In this document: piece by piece, positions 41,945 through 53,700 of the stretch | How positions within the stretch are numbered: the stretch's first letter is position 1 | Layout: every line of letters begins with the position of its first letter | Assembly: GCA_025210615.1 (NCBI GenBank) | Contig: JAOARJ010000004.1 | Span: 1-64,000, forward strand | Source of the DNA: Candidatus Altimarinota bacterium | GTDB lineage: Bacteria; Patescibacteriota; Gracilibacteria; BD1-5; UBA6164 | Direction of reading: 5' to 3' | Length of the DNA stretch: 64,000 nt | Translations under genes and position numbers: made by a program | Notes under the pieces: model-generated | Seen by the model: only the letters and a program-made list of their open reading frames with translations | Told to the model about the DNA's origin: nothing | Database searches by the model: none

Positions 41945-43603
41945 CTAAAAACTAATAAGTTCAGTCTCCTGACTATTTCTAGCTTTTAATTCATAGCTGT
42001 TTGCTTCTAAAGTTTTTGGTGATACGACTATTCTATAAGGGATTCCTAATAAGTCGGCGTCACGTGCTTTCTGACCAAATCATACTTTTTTATCTCTATC
42101 GTCTATAAGAACTCTCGCACCTTTTTTCTCTAAATCTCTCGCTAACTGCTCTGCCTTTTCTAAATTATCTCAAATCACCATAATATAATGCGTATATGGA
42201 GCGATATTTTCTGGCCATACAAGACCGTTTTCATCCATCATAGCTTCAGCAATTACTCACATAACTCTAGAAATTCAAATTCCATAACATCACATTAAAA
42301 CTTCATTGTTTTTACCTTTTTCATCAGTATAAGATAACCCAAACGCATCAGAAAATTTTGTATAAAGTCTGAAAATATTTCATACTTCACTCGCTTTTTC
42401 AAAACGTAATTTCTCCCCATTTGGTGACATAAATCATTCTTTTGCCTCCGTAAAATCACCAAATTCCTTAATATCCATATCGCCTAAATTGATATTTATT
42501 CTATCTACTCCGTCTTGTTTTCCTCATCAAATAAAGTTTTTTACAGTTTTTAATGAATTATCTCAATAAAAAGTTATATCATAATTATCTTCTTTAATTG
42601 GCGATACATATCCCCTTGCTGTTCCTAAATTTATTAAATCTTCTTCGCTAGCTTGCTCAAAATCTCTTCATAAAATTCTTCATACTTTTAATTCATTTAC
42701 TTCCAAATCTCATCTTACAGATATACCAAAAAATGTTCAATCAGATTTTTTATAAACAACTGTTTTTATCATTTGCCAATTTGGTTTTCCAAAAAATTCT
42801 ACCATAGCGTCTATTGTTCTCACATCTGGTGCATCTATTTTTTCCATTTTTAATTCAGCTTCATCTGAGTTTTTATCATCAGATTGCCCTTCTGCTACTT
42901 CTAAATTCGCACAATATCAAGATTCATCAAAACAAATTATATCTTCTCAAATAGGAAGTAATGTTTGGAATTCGTGAGAATATTTATCAGTAAAGGCTCA
43001 ACCATCAGCAGTAGCCACTTTCGTAATATCTCAAATTCAAAGTCTATCAAAGATTTTTTTATAAGCCTGCGCTACCATTTCATAATATTCTTGCATAGAC
43101 TCTTCTGTTTTATGGAAAGAATATAAATCTTTCATCCAAAATTCTCTTCATCTTAAAATTCAAGATTTAGCTCTCGCTTCATTTCTAAATTTATCTTGAA
43201 TTTGATAAACTCAAAAATCTAAATCTTTATATGATTGTACAAATTCTTTTATTAAAGGCGTTACTGACTCTTCATGAGTTGGACTAAGCGCATATTTTGT
43301 ATTCCCATGACCATCTAATTTGAATAAGACATCTACGTTATCCCATCTATCTGTTTTATCCCAAGATTCCTTTCTACAAAGGGCTGGCATCAATAATTCA
43401 TGCGCTCAAATAGCGTCCATTTCTTCTCTAACTATATTTTCAATATTTCTTAAAACTTTTAATCAAAGTGGTAAAAAATGGTATGCTCAAGCTAATTCTT
43501 GACGAATAAATCATCATTGAATTAATAATCAAGTAGAAACATTATCTGAAACATTTGGAACACTTTTTAGTGTTTTTATAGGATTTTTTGATACATATTG
43601 CAT
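41945..43603 (-). CDS. proS: Prolyl-tRNA synthetase
   Basis: 552 residues. Class II synthetase: YALSPTHEESVTPLIK, the motif 2 loop KFRNEARAKSGILRGREFWM, an editing-domain-like insertion in the middle (about residues 225-390), and motif 3 GCYGIGISRVMGV, then the anticodon domain ending DDRDKKVGFGQKARDADLLG. Last of a three-gene minus-strand run rbfA, ftsQ-like, proS with gaps of 18-33 bases. Many UGA glycines, including ones inside the conserved motifs. Confidence 0.95.
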
Positions 43604-43621
43604 AATTTTTTAAATTATTTT

Positions 43622-44656
43622 TTAAAATTTATAATTATATATTTGCTCTAAATTATTTTGACATTTTGGTATATTATTCCAATCTCTTTCATCTTTTTTT
43701 CAGCAATAAAATATTTTTCATTCTATTCTCAAATCTGCGTATACAAGCTCCTCTAAACTATTTTCATTCATAAGTAATTTTAGTCTATTCAGTTGGTCTT
43801 TAGGATCTGTTACTAAATCAAAAATAAGTTTTGTGTTTTTGCCAACTAAATTTATATGAATCTCTCTTTCAAGCGGAAAATAATCATAACTTTCTACCTC
43901 CAAACTACCAAAGTTTTTCAAAAATAATTGTTTTATAATACTTAATGCTGTTATATCCTTTTCGTTTACAAAAGCCGAATATCATAAAAGCGATAGAGTA
44001 TCTTCATCTTCAAGATGAATTTTTAGACTAGATAAACTTTCTTTATACCCACCGGGGACTAGGCTACCATTTTCAAGTAATAAATACTTTTTTCCATTAA
44101 TAATCGTATTAAATTCTCATTTATAAGAAGTTAATAATATTTTTAAAGAAGTAGGATAAACTCTTGAAATTTCTACTTTATTAAGATTTGCTTGCAGGTC
44201 TTTTAAAGATTTAATAATTTTATTTTTATTTATTGTTAAAATAGGTTTTCCATATAAATCAGGCACAACATTATAAGCAATATCAATATTACTTAAATCA
44301 TCAGTTCTCTCTATATAAACAGCATTTATAGCAAAATATGAAGAAAAAAACAAAATATAAATCACTCATAAAACCAAAAAACCTCAAAGACCAAAATAAT
44401 AAGGAGTATAATTTGTTTCCTTTAAACTTTGTTTTAAATCTTTGAATTCTATTTTTTGTTTAAACATTTTATAAGCTCACCTCTTGCTTTTGAATTTCGC
44501 TTTATTTTTTCATAAATCATAAAATTTATCTTTTATCTGAAAAAAAGTTTCAGGATTAGTGTTTTTACGCTTATTTTTCTTAAATTTTTGCTTTATTTTA
44601 TTAATAAAATTTTTATTAAAAATCTGTTTAAACTTTGATGATTTTCTATTTCTCAT
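43622..44656 (-). CDS. ftsQ: FtsQ/DivIB-like cell-division protein with POTRA domain
   Basis: 344 residues: a ~80-residue very basic cytoplasmic tail (KKNKRKNTNPETF), one membrane helix (about residues 85-107), then an extracytoplasmic POTRA-like domain: INAVYIERTDDLSNIDIAYN, GKPILTINKNKIIKSLKDL, NKVEISRVYPTSLKILL. This order and the VPxxxGKPILTI and YPTSLKI phrases fit FtsQ. Sequence identity is low, so FtsQ is a family-level call. Placed between rbfA and proS, not in a division cluster. Confidence 0.65.
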
Positions 44657-44689
44657 ATTTTTTTAAAATTTTTATTTAAATTTTTATCT

Positions 44690-45031
44690 CTATTTATTAG
44701 TGTCTAAATCATTTATAATTCCTGATATATAAGCCATATCTTCTCAAGTTTTATCAGCTCTAAAACGAATTTTAGGAACTCTTCTAGTTTTTATTAATTT
44801 ATTAGCGTTCCTTTGGATATTAAATCAATGCTTAGATAAAGCCTTGGGTAATAATTCAATATTTTTAAAACTACTTACATAAATATCAAGATATGATTTA
44901 TCCTTACTAACAACCGCTTTAGTAACAGTAATAGGACCAAAGTCTATCTCTTCCATTTCCATTTCTTCATGAATAAGATTGCTAATTATTTCTCTAGCAA
45001 TACTTTCAAATTTATCATGTTTTATCGTCAT
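44690..45031 (-). CDS. rbfA: Ribosome-binding factor A
   Basis: 113 residues. KH-like fold protein of 30S maturation. Typical phrases: KFESIAREIISNLI, ITVTKAVVSKDKSYLDIYVSS, and the C-terminal TRRVPKIRFRADKT. Slightly short for the family. First gene of the rbfA, ftsQ-like, proS unit and divergent from the lipoprotein gene at 45175. Confidence 0.85.
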
Positions 45032-45115
45032 ATTTTCGTGATTTATTTATAAAATTAACTTCAGTATAAACAAAAACGCTTATTTTTCAATAAAATTATT
45101 CAAAAAAACATTTTT

Positions 45116-45143
45116 TTGACAAGAAAAAATAAAATCATATACT
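45116..45143 (+). promoter_or_regulatory. Promoter of the repeat lipoprotein
   Basis: TTGACA, 16-base spacer, TATACT; a small inverted repeat ATAC...GTAT overlaps the -10. Confidence 0.6.
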
Positions 45144-45174
45144 CGTGTATAGTTTAATTTTTAAATTTTATTTT

Positions 45175-45948
45175 ATGAGAAACAAAAAAAATATTGCTAT
45201 TATTACTACTATTGCTTTAACTAGTGTATTATTAACTAGTTGCGGAGAACCTACTCCTGAAGAAAAATTAGCTAATGAAATTACTAATGCAATTACAAAT
45301 TGAGAAGTAAATGAAAAAGAAGCTGATATTTCTGCTTCTAATGAAGACTTAGAATATAAATATATTAAAGAAAATTCAACAAAAGAAGAATTAAAACAAT
45401 TAGCTGAAACTTCTAGAACTTCTTTAGTACTAGATGAAGTTGCTAGACATCCAAATTCCGATGAAGAAGTATTAGATATTTTAGCAAAAAGTACATTAGA
45501 ATCAGTAAAATTAAATGTTCTAGAAAATCCTAATGTAACTCCTAAAAATCTAATTACACTAGCTAAAAACACTAATTTTTCAAATGTATTAGATGCTATC
45601 ATAAAAAATAAAGAAACAACTGAAGAAGTATTACAAACTATCGCAAATAAAACAACTAATTCTTATATTTTTGAAGCTATTATAAAAAGTCCTAGCGTAA
45701 CTAAAGATGTATTAAGTACAGTTGCAACTCGTACAAAAAGCTCTTCTGTATATGTAGCTATAACAAAAAATTTAGAAGCTGATTGAGATACTTTATTAAT
45801 TATAGCAAGAAAAACATCTAATTCTATGGTATTTGAAGCTATTATAGAAAGCCCTGAAGTTACTAAAGAAGTCCTAGAAATGGTAAAAGCAAGAAGTTCT
45901 AATAGAGCTGTAAAAACAGCCGCCGACGAAGCGTTAAAAAACTTGTAA
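45175..45948 (+). CDS. Lipoprotein with short helical repeats
   Basis: 257 residues. Lipoprotein signal with LLTSC and lipidated Cys23. The mature part is built from about seven ~25-residue repeats, each of the form (xS)xxFEAIIKSPSVTKDVLSTVATRT; examples are LDEVARHPNSDEEVLDILA, VFEAIIESPEVTKEVLEMV and SYIFEAIIKSPSVTKDVL. They resemble the leucine-rich-repeat-variant / HEAT-like alpha repeats and probably form a surface-exposed solenoid. Binding partner unknown. Own promoter and terminator. Confidence 0.8.
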
Positions 45949-45963
45949 AATTTAAAACATTAA

Positions 45964-45995
45964 AAAACTCCTTATTAATTTAAGGAGTTTTATTT
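45964..45995. terminator. Bidirectional terminator
   Basis: Stem AAAACTCCTT / AAGGAGTTTT; ends the lipoprotein gene and overlaps the recJ stop codon. Confidence 0.8.
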
Positions 45996-47636
45996 TATTA
46001 CATCTATTACTCTTATCATAATATTTTTACGTCACATCCAATAATCTTCACTCAACTCAGCTATTATATTCACGCTTTGCAGCTTATTTAAATCATAATA
46101 ATATTCTCACATATTAAAGCCATATACTTTAAATCAAGGCGCATTTTCAAATTTCAAATGCATATTTGTCTTCCCTAAATAACTTACTTTTTTTATAACA
46201 AAATCTTTTATTAAAAAAACTGGTTTTTCATTTCATCTTCAAAATGGCGCAAATTTATTTATTTCTCACAAAAAATTAAAACTTACATTATTTATACTAA
46301 TAATTTTATCTATATTTATAGATTTTGGTTCATATTTTATTTCAGTATTTTTTCAAAAATTATCTAAATCTAACTTAAATTTATCAAAATTATTTTTTAA
46401 TAAAGTAAATCAAGCTGCGCTATTATGCCCTCAATAATAAACAAAATTATCTTTTAACTCATCAAGCATATCTACAATACTAAAATACTCTGGACTTCTA
46501 GAACTTCACACAATTTTATCATCATCACTAGCTAAAACTATACTAGGTTTATTAAACATTTCAGTGAGTCTTCAAGCTATAATACCAGCTATTCAATGAG
46601 GAATATCATTATTATAATAAAATAATATTTTGTCAGTTTTATCAACGCAAGATAAAGCGTCTTCCATAAATTTACTTGTAAGCTTTTTTCTTTGTTCATT
46701 AAGGCGTTCTATTTCTAAAATATTCTCACTTATTGAATCTCAGTTATTATTAAGTAATATTTTTAATGCTTTGTAAGGAGTATCAAGCCTTCAAGCTGAA
46801 TTTAATTTCGGAGCAATATCAAATCAAACTGTATCACAATCTATACTCTCAAAACTATTATATTGAAGCATTTCTCTAAGTCACCTGCTCCTCGAATATT
46901 TTATTTGTTTTAGTCCTTCGCTAACTATAATCCTATTTTCTCAAATAATATTCATGCAATCTGCAATAGTTCAAACACTCGCTATATCAATAGTTTTTTT
47001 CAAATAATCTTGTCTTTGCTCTTCACTATAAATCTTTGATAAAACAGCATCTACAACCTTTAAGGCTACTCAAGCTCAAGCAAGTTCATCAAAAGGATAC
47101 CCGCAGTCTAATCTCTTTGGGTCAACAACTGCGACAGCATTTTTAGGTAAAATTTCTCCCTGTTCATGATGGTCAGTAACAATTATATCAACTCATTTTT
47201 CTTTAGCTCTAGAAATAATTTCATCATCTCTAATACCACAATCCACTGTTATAATAAGGCTTACTCATTTTTCTTTTAGCTCATCTACAAAATAATCTTT
47301 TAAACCATATCAATCCTCTATTCTATGAGGAATTCTATAAGTTGCTTGTATTCAAAGAGTGAACAATAAATGCGTCATAATAGCCGTAGAAGTCACTCAA
47401 TCCACATCATAATCACCAAAAACAGCAACTTTTTCGTTATTTTCTTTAGCCAATAAAATTCTATCTACTGCTAAATCCATATCTTTTAATAAAAATGGAT
47501 TATGTAAATCATTTAAATCTCAAAATAAATTAGCTTCTTCTCAAAGCCTATTATAAAGTAGTTCTTCTAAAGAATAATTTTCGTTATCTAATTTATAAAT
47601 CGCTTTTTGTCATTTTATCGTATCAAAAATTTTCAT
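45990..47636 (-). CDS. recJ: Single-stranded-DNA-specific exonuclease RecJ
   Basis: 548 residues. DHH-family phosphoesterase motifs: [41 protein letters not shown], then DHHA1 with YYGGHNSAAGFT. RecJ trims 5' ends in recombination and mismatch repair. The length and the C-terminal OB-like region ([19 protein letters not shown]) are usual. UGA encodes key glycines, for example in DYDVDG. Single gene; convergent with the lipoprotein. Confidence 0.95.
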
Positions 47637-47722
47637 TATTTTTTATTAATTTTGTTATTATTTTTATAGATTTTTATTATATAAAATTTATTTTTTTTAG
47701 CAATTTATTATTTTATTTTTAT

Positions 47723-47757
47723 TAAAAAAAGCTAGATTATTAATCTAACTTTTTTTC
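47723..47757. terminator. Terminator of the second efflux operon
   Basis: Minus-strand stem AAAAAGTTAGATT / AATCTAGCTTTTT overlapping the RND stop codon, then a T run. Confidence 0.8.
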
Positions 47758-50700
47758 TTTTCTAATCTTAAATATGTATTATAAACAAATATTGGAAACA
47801 CTAACAAGGTTAATATAACTGAAGCAATTAATCAGAAAGCCATTGTAAATGCCATCCCTGAGAAAACGACATCTCCCATCAATGTCATTACTCACAAAAT
47901 TGTAGTTGCATTTGTTGCAATTATTGGACCAATTCTATCTCCTGTCGCTTTTATTAAAGATTCTTCTAAACTTAATCATTCTTTCTCTTTATAATAAAGC
48001 ATTTGTTCTAATAAGATTATCGCATTTCAGGTTACTATTCAGATTAATGATAGAATTCATAGATTTCAAATTGAAGTAAATAATGTTCCAAATAATAGGT
48101 TCATCACTCAATATCAAGGCAAAATTCAAACAAATCAAAATAAAAATGTCATCATTATAATTCCTCAAATAGCAAAACTTCCAAATTTCAAAGCCATTAT
48201 CAAAAATATAATTATAAACGCTATTCATATAGCTGATTGAAGCTCTCAAACAGTATCTTTACTAGTCTTCCATTCTCAAGATAAAACTAATCTAAATTCA
48301 TAATCAACTCATTTTTCTTTTACTATATACTCCCTCACGTTTAATTTTTCTATTTCATAATTTTCTCATAAGAAATTTGGTGTCATAATCGCTTTATCAA
48401 ATCAAGCAACAATACTAGAAATAGGATTCCCTTGAGTTGTGTCCCCTGTTAATGTAATAATATTTTCTCAATTTAAATTAGTTAAACTTTTTTGTTTTTG
48501 CGTTTTTACTATCTGAGCTATTTCACTAAGCGGAACTTTTTTTCAAGAAGAATTTGTAAAATATAAACTACCAAACAAATTTTCTCATAAATTTTCATCT
48601 TTTTTTAGCTTTATATAAATCTTTTTAGGCTCTAAGCTTGACGCATTTTCACTAAATGAAACATAATTTCAATCAAGCATTGTCTTCACTGACATCGCAA
48701 CTTGTTTGACACTTAATCAAAGCCTTGTTATCAGCTCGTGATTAAGGATAACTTCATAATTTGTCTTATAGTCATCAATATCGTTATAAATATCTTTCAC
48801 GCGATATTTTTCTAGCGTCGGCATCATTTTTTCTTCTAGTTTACGATAAAAACTAAGCAATGATGCTTGTGATTGAAGCGTTGGAGCTTTCACTTCTAGA
48901 ATAAAATCTCATTTTTCAGGAACTCAACCTGCCGTATCAAAAATTTTCAGTTTCATAAGAGGATATTTTTCTAAAAGATTTCCTTTTATTTTAGCTGTTA
49001 TTAACTCATTAAAATTTTGACTTTGAGTATTTCTATCAGCTTTTTCAGTCAAGTTTATAACTCAAGAAACTTGATTTTCAAAAACTCTAGCTGTGCCTCA
49101 TCTTGTAGCAAGTATTCCGCTTAATAAAGGTGAATTTCAAACTGAATAAGTTGTATTAACAATAATATCTAAATTTTGATTTTTTATTTCTTCTGTAGTT
49201 AATCATAAATTTTCCTTACAGAAATTACTATCAACCTCACTATTTAAATAAAAACAAGTTAATAATTTATTAAAATCCTGCGTAATTTCAAGCGTTTTAT
49301 CAATTCATTTTTCAGCTGGTGCATCAATAAAATAATTCAATTGTCTTTGATCAGCTTTGGGCGTAGAAGCCTCTTTAATAAGCCCTAACGAAGTTGGAAT
49401 AGTAAAGGCTCAAATTAAAATTATAATAAATCAAAAAACAACTTTTCTTCTATTTTTTTTATGTAAATCAGTCTTTCAAATCAATCCAGAAATATATTTT
49501 TTATATCCTTTAATCAGCTTATTTTCAGCTTTCTTTTCAGGTTTTACTTTCCTATTTTTATTTATCATGTAAAACACATACGGAACAAGAGTTATCGCCA
49601 AAAGATTTGAAAACAACATTGACCAAATCACATAAATCGGCAATGGTTTAATAAATTGTCCCATAAATCCAGTTACCATAAACATCGCACTAAACGCTAC
49701 AATTCTGGTTATCATAGCCAAAGTTAGACCAAATCATACCTCTTGAACACTAAATTTTATAATACCTAGCAAGTCTTTTTCTTTATTTTCTGGTAATTTC
49801 CAGTTTTTCAAAATATTATCAATCACAACAGTAGAATCATCAACAAGCATTCAAAGTGCTACAATAAGCGATACTAAAGTCATTTTATTAATATTATCTC
49901 CAGTCAAAAATATTATCAAAAAAACAATTCAAAATGTCAGAGGAATCGACAAAGCTACATTAACAGCATTCCTAAATCATAAATAAAATAACAGAACAAA
50001 AATCACGATGAAAAATGACTGCACGATATTTCAAATCATCTCATTTGTCGCATCTGACGCGTTTATTCACTCATTTAAAACCTCTTCATATTTTACATTT
50101 TCTGGAAAATATTTACTTATTTTTGCTAAATCTGCTTTAAAATTTTGATAAACTTTTACTGAATTCAATCATTTTCTCTTCGCTACTCATAAAAAAACAG
50201 TAGTTTTTAATTCTCAATTTTTACTAATAAAATTATCATTTTTATATTCACTCACACCTGAAGAAACCTCAGCTACATCAGATAAATAAACTAAATTTCA
50301 ATTATAATTTCATACTATCAAGTTTTTTAATTCTTTCTCACTATCAATATCTCAGTTTACTTTTACACTAGCCACATTATCGCCAGATTCAAGTTCTCAA
50401 CCAGGAAAAGAAAAATTATTTTCATTTATCACATTTTGAAGTGCAAGAAAATCTACTCATTTAGCTTCCAACTTATTAATATCAGCTTCAATATTTAAGT
50501 TTTCAGTATCTCATCAAATCACATAAAATTGCGTATAATCTTTATTATTTCTAAGTTTTTCTTTTATGTCCAGTGCTACTTTTCTAAGTAAAATTTTTTG
50601 CTCATCTTTCGTTTTATCATCAGCGTCATAATATAAACCAATTCAATAAATTGGCATTGCTTCGCTGTCTATTTCGCTTATAGCAGGCATTTCCACTCAA

Positions 50701-51068
50701 GCAGGTAAAACTCATCTTTTTTCTTGCAACTTTTGTATAACTCTAACTCTCGCATCATCTTTCGGAGTATTTACTTCAAAAGCTACAACAATCGCTCCAT
50801 AATTATCATTAGCAACAGTTGTAATATCATCGATATCATCTAAATTATAAAAAAACTTTCAAAATGGCTTATTTATATAATCTTCAACTTCCTTTTGAGT
50901 GTATCAAGGAGCTTGAAAAACTATTGAAAAAGCAGGTGATTCAATACTCGGATTATATTGTTTTGGGGAAGTGAACCATCAAATAGTTCATCAAACCAAT
51001 ATCACCAAAAATAATATTATAGTCAACTGGTTATTTTTGATAAAAAACTCTACAATTTTTTTGTACAT
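47745..51068 (-). CDS. RND-family efflux transporter, pump 2
   Basis: 1107 residues. First helix at about residues 12-34 (LTIILFLVILVGGTIGWF), then QYNPSIESPAFSIVFQAPGY, a typical RND opening. Helix 4 contains ALGMLVDDSTVVIDNILKNW with the complete proton-relay Asp pair, unlike pump 1. It is 20 bases downstream of its adaptor gene and forms the operon marR, adaptor, pump. The sequence is clearly different from pump 1, so this is a separate system rather than a recent duplicate. Substrate unknown. Confidence 0.9.
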
Positions 51069-51087
51069 AATTTAATTTTTTTATTTA

Positions 51088-53016
51088 TTAATAATCTATA
51101 ATTTCGTCGTTTTCTTTTATTTTTTCAGAAGAAATCGCGCAGAAATATGCATTACATTTTTCAATATTAATTTCTATTTTCACTCTTTTTTTATCTTCCT
51201 CATTAATTTTCACTAAATAAGATTGTCCAAATTGATATTTCACAAATTCGTATGGGACAACTAATCAAGAAATTTCATTTTTATCTAAACTAACTACACT
51301 ATAATTTCAGATTTTTAACTTTTTGTCTGTATTATCTACCTTAATTTCTATTCAAATTCTTTTTGATAAATTATCTACTGTCGGCAAAATTCTAGTTATT
51401 TCTCATTCAATATTTTTATTTATCGCTTTTACAAAAATATTTACTTTATCAGTTAAATTAACTGAAGAAATTTTATCCTCAGGAACAAAAACTTTAAGCT
51501 TTAATTTTTCATCTTTTGAAATCATATAAACAGGTGTTCCCGCTCACAATACTTGTCCAACAGAAGCCATTTTATTTACAATAACTCAATCAAAAGGAGC
51601 CACAACTTTTGAATTTTTAAGGGCTAAAGTCGCTGTTCATCTTTGTCCTGATAAATTATTTATCTGCGCTCTGATTTGTGATAATTGAGAATCTTTTTGA
51701 GCTTTTAAGCTTTCTAAACTAGCTTTTGCCTCACTATAAGATAATTTTGATAACTCTAATTGATTTTCAGCTACTTTTTTCTTTGTTTCAACTTCGTTTA
51801 ATTGTCCAGATGTTTGAGCATTCGTTGAGTTATAGCTTTGTTTAGCTAATTCTAATCATTTTTTCTTCGCTTCTAAATCTTTTTTTAATAAATCAATATC
51901 AAGATTTATTTGCTTATTTAAACTATCAATCCCTTGCACACTTCATTTTAATCAAGTAATTTTATCTCAAACAATATTTATAAGAGTCGTTTCAATTTGT
52001 CCTTGAAAATTTACAACTTGATTTTTATAAGAAGTTAAAGTTGCTGTATTTAAAGCAGAACTTGAAGGAGTATTATCAAGTAGTTCATAGAAATCTGAAG
52101 AAAAAACTCTAAGTTCTTCATATAAAGCGATACTTTCTTTTAATAAATTATAAATTTCTTCTTGTTTATTTTCTTTTTTCTCATCTCATGGTTTAAAATC
52201 TAAGCTCTCTACCTTGCTTACCCATGAGTTTACTTTTGGTAATAAAATTTCAAATTCTCTAAGTACTTTTAATTTAGAATCTTTTTCTATCGCTCATAAA
52301 TCACTTTCATAAGCATCATTTTTTGTTTTGTTTTTTTCTGTAACTCATAAAATTTCATCAGTGAAATTCACAAAATTTACGGCTAATATTTTTGCTCAAG
52401 AAAGCCCATTATTCGCATTTGAATAAATATTTTTTAACTGTTCATCATATAAACTAAATGTGTTATCAAGTCTTGTTTGAGCAGCTTTAACTCAGATTTC
52501 AGCCTGTTCTATTTGCCTTTCTATAGTCTTTAATGTTTCTGATTTTACACTTTCAGTATCGCTTACTCAAGTCGTAATTCAAGATAAATTTTCCTGCGCA
52601 ATCTTTACTCATTGCTCAGCTTGTTTTATTTTTTCTTCTACTGATTTTATTTGAGCATCAAAAGATTTTTCAGTATTAGTATAAAGATTCCTTGTAGAAG
52701 CTAAAACTCAATTTACAGCAGATAAATTTACACTAGCTTCTTCTCAATCTAAAGTTGCAAGTAATTCTCATTTTTTTACAAAATCTCATTTTTCTTTTGT
52801 TAAAGATACTATTCTTCAAGGAGTTTTTGGCGCAACAATAGTACTTTCATCCCCTTCAAGTAATCAAGTATAAGTTTCTCACATCGCAATTGATCATTTT
52901 TGCACTGCATAAGTATCCACACTTATAGTATTATTTACTGGCTTTATCCCCTCTTGTCAACAACTGGCAAGCAAAAATAAAGTACTCACAATAGCAATTA
53001 TCTTTTTATTTTCCAT
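51088..53016 (-). CDS. Efflux adaptor lipoprotein (MFP), pump 2
   Basis: 642 residues. Lipoprotein signal with LLASC and Cys19. Lipoyl-like half SIAMGETYTGLLEGDESTIV and GDFVKKGELLATLDGEEASV, a very long coiled coil (about residues 110-430), the returning half KNSKVVAPFDGVIVNKMASVG and a barrel domain (EDKISSVNLTDKVNIFV). Same length as the pump 1 adaptor, which suggests a common envelope thickness to be spanned. Start lies downstream of a promoter with a predicted MarR site. Confidence 0.88.
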
Positions 53017-53049
53017 ATTTTTCACAAAGTTTTATAAAATAAATAGTTA

Positions 53050-53102
53050 ATATATATTAAGTATAACAGATACATATTATATTATTTTTAAAAATATGTC
53101 AA
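53050..53102 (-). promoter_or_regulatory. Promoter of pump 2 with predicted MarR operator
   Basis: Minus-strand TTGACA at 53097-53102 and a TATAAT/TAATAT -10 near 53074-53081. Just downstream, 53050-53065 carries ATATATATTAAGTATA, exactly repeated before marR. Around it lies the 14-base palindrome TTAATATATATTAA. Confidence 0.55.
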
Positions 53103-53150
53103 ATTTTTGTTAATTTTTATTAAGTATTTTTAGAAAAATAAAAAAATCAA

Positions 53151-53624
53151 CTAATTTTCGTTGATTTTTAATTCAATATTATCTAGAAAAATATCTTCAA
53201 ATTTTTGCATATGATGTAACACTATTTTTCTTTCTTCTGGAGTATAAGTTCTTTGTATCTCTACTAAAAATTCCTCTGACATACCATCTCTAATTTCATT
53301 TGCTAAATTTAATCATTTTTTTGTTAAACTTACTTCAATATTTCTTCATTTTTTATTTTTTGAAATAACTCAATCTTTATCCATTTGTCTGATTATTTGA
53401 CTAAAAGACTGATATGAAGTATAAAATAAATCTTTTAATTCTCACATTGATGCAACATTATGTTCTTCTAAATAATCTAACAAGAAAAAATATCTTATAT
53501 TTATTCAATATTCTCTTTTTAAAATTCTTTCTCAGAGAGCGGATAACCTTTCTCAAGTGAAGAAAAACTTTTCTATAACAGCTTTACATTCCAACTGCTC
53601 TTTTGTAATTTCACTTTTTTTCAT
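53151..53624 (-). CDS. MarR-family transcriptional regulator
   Basis: 157 residues. Winged helix: YFFLLDYLEEHNVASMGELK, SYQSFSQIIRQMDKDGVISKNK, and the wing GRNIEVSLTKKG. Dimerisation helices at both ends. First gene of the pump 2 operon, with 134 bases before the adaptor gene, where a second promoter lies. It probably represses both promoters through the shared operator; the inducer is unknown. Confidence 0.88.
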
Positions 53625-53654
53625 AAAAAAATTATAAGTAAATATTTTAACTTC

Positions 53655-53686
53655 ATATATATTAAGTATATTATAAAAAATTGCAA
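53655..53686 (-). promoter_or_regulatory. marR promoter with predicted operator
   Basis: Minus-strand TTGCAA (53681-53686), 17-base spacer, AATATA (53658-53663). The shared 16-mer ATATATATTAAGTATA at 53655-53670 overlaps the -10, which suits autorepression. Confidence 0.55.
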
Positions 53687-53700
53687 GATTTTTACTATTT

